A DNA stretch of 7,664 nt from Syntrophobacteria bacterium (GTDB lineage Bacteria; Desulfobacterota; Syntrophobacteria; JARFUL01): contig JARFUL010000196.1 in NCBI GenBank assembly GCA_029289015.1, positions 1 through 7,664 on the forward strand, in the 5' to 3' direction. Position 1 is the stretch's first letter. The number at the start of each line of letters is the position of its first letter. The translations under genes and the position numbers were made by a program. Shown piece by piece: positions 6,264-7,664 of the stretch. Under the pieces are notes generated by a model. The model worked only from the letters and a program-made list of their open reading frames with translations, searched no databases and was not told where the DNA came from.

Positions 6264-7069
6264 AACCCCACACGAAACGTCTGCTCACCGCGCTGGTGGG
6301 CCTTTTGGTCCTCGTCGCGGTGATAGGGTGGGGGGGCTTTATAGGGCTTTTTATTCTGGTAATCCTGGCCGCGTCCATCGGCCTCAAAGAGATCATCGAC
6401 CTCCTCATACCCCCGGATGACCAGTGGTCCAGGATCCTCGGCCTCATCAGCGGGTTCATAACCGTGTCCGGGTCCATTTCGGGCAATCTGGCCGGCCTGG
6501 CCCTCGCGTTCGTGGGGTCCATCTTTTTCATCTTCATCGTCTTCGTGCTCGGGTTCAAGAGGCGCCAGGAAGTGGTGGGGACCATCGCGAAGCTAGTCTT
6601 CTGCGCGTTCTACCCGGGGTTCCTCCTGGGCCATCTCATGCTCATCAGGACCTTTGAGGGGGGAAGAGAGTGGGTGCTCTTCGCGCTCTTCGTGGTCTTC
6701 GCCGCAGACACGGGGGCCTACTACACGGGCCGGAAGTTCGGCAAACACAGGCTCTACCCCGAGGTGAGCCCCAAGAAGACGGTGGAGGGGGCTCTGGGCG
6801 GGATCGCGGCCGCAATGGTGGCGGGGGCCGTGCTTTCGCCCCTGGTCTACCCGTCCATCCTTCCCCACTCCATAGTCCTGGCCCTGGCCCTGGCCGTGTT
6901 CAGCCAGCTGGGCGACCTCTTCGCGTCCATGCTCAAAAGGGCCCAGGGGGTGAAGGACGCGAGCAGGGTTCTGCCCGGCCACGGAGGCATGCTGGACAGA
7001 TTGGACTCCCTGGTCTTTTCCATACCCGTGTTGTATTATTATCTTGTGATTATCATTGGGGTAGGTTGA
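6254..7069 (+). CDS. cdsA: Phosphatidate cytidylyltransferase (CDP-diacylglycerol synthase)
   Basis: Integral membrane enzyme that makes CDP-diacylglycerol from phosphatidate and CTP, the branch point for bacterial phospholipids. It has 271 residues with about seven to eight hydrophobic segments, roughly 10-42, 61-77, 79-100, 111-132, 138-158, 178-200, 204-224 and 253-270. DTGAYYTGRKFGKH (152-165) and SPKKTVEG (172-179) precede the family signature at 225-251, which begins SMLKR, contains KD (234-235) and ends in PGHGGMLDRLD, carrying the metal- and CTP-binding acidic residues. The start overlaps the end of uppS by 10 nt, with a modest purine run (AAGGGCGG) ahead, consistent with coupled translation. 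dxr follows after 29 nt. Confidence 0.96.
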   Translation: MALEPHTKRLLTALVGLLVLVAVIGWGGFIGLFILVILAASIGLKEIIDLLIPPDDQWSRILGLISGFITVSGSISGNLAGLALAFVGSIFFIFIVFVLGFKRRQEVVGTIAKLVFCAFYPGFLLGHLMLIRTFEGGREWVLFALFVVFAADTGAYYTGRKFGKHRLYPEVSPKKTVEGALGGIAAAMVAGAVLSPLVYPSILPHSIVLALALAVFSQLGDLFASMLKRAQGVKDASRVLPGHGGMLDRLDSLVFSIPVLYYYLVIIIGVG

Positions 7070-7084
7070 ACAGCTAATATCCTG

Positions 7085-7092
7085 AAGGAGGG
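7085..7092 (+). promoter_or_regulatory. Ribosome-binding site deciding the dxr start
   Basis: AAGGAGGG is a near-perfect anti-16S match in the cdsA-dxr gap. Six nt after it is the codon CTG 7099, in frame with dxr. No ATG, GTG or TTG occurs in the dxr frame between the upstream stop (7075-7077) and GTG 7120. Confidence 0.75.
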
Positions 7093-7098
7093 CGTGTC

Positions 7099-7664
7099 CT
7101 GAGCAAGAGGAAGGCCATAGTGATCTTCGGCTCCACCGGTTCGGTGGGGTCCTCCACCCTCGAGGTGGTGCGGGCCTTCCCAGAGCTCTATGATGTTGTG
7201 GGGCTGGCCGCGAAGGCCAATGTGGAGCTCCTGGCCAGCCAGGTGCGGGAGTTTGGTCCCAGGGCCGCGGTTCTCCTTGAAGAGCGGGACGCGGAAAGGC
7301 TCCGCGTTCTAATCGAAGGCACCGATACCGAGATACTCTGTGGCCAGGAGGGCTACCAGAGGCTCCCCGGGCTCGTTGGGGCCGAGCTCGTGGTCTCCGC
7401 GATGGTGGGGGCCGCGGGGCTGATGCCCACCATGGCCGCGCTCCGGGCCGGGTGCAACGTGGCCCTGGCCAACAAGGAGTCCCTGGTCATGGCCGGCGAC
7501 CTGGTGATGAAGGAGGCTTTAGCAAGGGGCCTAGACATCCTGCCCGTGGACTCGGAGCACTCGGCCATCTTTCAGTGCTTGAAGGGCAACAGCACCAAGG
7601 ACGTGAGGTCCGTCATCCTCACCGCGTCGGGGGGGCCTTTCTGGGAGCGCGATGCACGGAGCCT
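7099..7664 (+). CDS. dxr: DXP reductoisomerase, 3' partial, probable CTG start
   Basis: Converts 1-deoxy-D-xylulose 5-phosphate to 2-C-methyl-D-erythritol 4-phosphate with NADPH and a divalent metal, the committed step of the MEP isoprenoid pathway. The 188 codons in the window are about half the usual length of roughly 390, and the gene runs off the right edge. With CTG 7099 as residue 1: NADPH-binding GSTGSVGSSTLEVV (11-24), SAMVGAAGLMPT (100-111), ANKESLVMAG (124-133), the metal ligands D151 and E153 in PVDSEHSAIFQ, and LTASGGPF (174-181). No conventional start gives a complete first beta strand (KAIVIF). CTG 7099 sits 6 nt after AAGGAGGG and yields a normal N-terminus. GTG 7120, with AGGAAGG 5 nt upstream, is the alternative but leaves only two residues before GSTGS. 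The family is certain, the start less so. Confidence 0.93.
   Translation, partial: MSKRKAIVIFGSTGSVGSSTLEVVRAFPELYDVVGLAAKANVELLASQVREFGPRAAVLLEERDAERLRVLIEGTDTEILCGQEGYQRLPGLVGAELVVSAMVGAAGLMPTMAALRAGCNVALANKESLVMAGDLVMKEALARGLDILPVDSEHSAIFQCLKGNSTKDVRSVILTASGGPFWERDARS

Noticed and set aside
6878..6895. Three tandem copies of CTGGCC in cdsA
   Set aside because: They encode Leu-Ala repeats in a membrane helix with the favoured codons; this is explained by coding and composition.
1..7664. CRISPR array, insertion sequence, phage genes, tRNA or rRNA
   Set aside because: No spaced direct repeats, transposase or integrase motifs, terminal repeats or RNA-gene signatures were seen; nearly all bases are covered by eight core genes.

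Overview
The window comes from a GC-rich bacterium with a dissimilatory sulfite reductase, so it is probably a sulfate-, sulfite- or sulfur-compound-reducing organism. A Desulfobacterota-like lineage is plausible, but the sequence alone does not fix the phylum. AGG and ATA codons are frequent despite the high GC. All genes I can support lie on the + strand. GC content and codon style look alike in the sulfur genes and the housekeeping genes, so I see no sign of recent transfer.

Region 1 (1-2571), sulfite reduction: the window opens inside dsrB (beta subunit of dissimilatory sulfite reductase). Its reading frame is open to the left edge, so the true start is upstream and ATG 23 is internal. 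About 100 nt later comes dsrN, a CobB/CbiA-type glutamine amidotransferase thought to amidate the siroheme of sulfite reductase. There is no dsrD between them. The short gap holds two inverted repeats, one across the dsrB stop codon and a GC-rich one just before dsrN.

Region 2 (2572-2756), junction: an AT-richer 185-nt spacer with a weak sigma70-like promoter, a leader hairpin and a purine-rich ribosome-binding region. It separates the sulfur genes from the translation and envelope genes.

Region 3 (2757-7664), housekeeping operon: rpsB (ribosomal protein S2), tsf (EF-Ts, short form), pyrH (UMP kinase), frr (ribosome recycling factor), uppS (undecaprenyl diphosphate synthase), cdsA (CDP-diacylglycerol synthase) and the 5' part of dxr (DXP reductoisomerase, cut by the right edge). 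This is the classic conserved bacterial order. It links translation (S2, EF-Ts, RRF), UMP supply, phospholipid synthesis (CdsA) and isoprenoid supply (Dxr) leading to the wall lipid carrier (UppS). Spacing is tight: pyrH/frr and uppS/cdsA overlap and the other gaps are 18-32 nt, which suggests one transcription unit.

Several starts need care: dsrN most likely begins at ATG 1174 rather than TTG 1135, tsf at GTG 3581 rather than TTG 3572, frr at ATG 4917, and dxr apparently at a rare CTG codon (7099) behind a near-perfect ribosome-binding site. I found no CRISPR array, mobile element, tRNA or rRNA. I see no convincing new multi-gene system. The points most worth checking are the missing dsrD, the RNA structures around the dsrB-dsrN and dsrN-rpsB junctions, and the dxr start.
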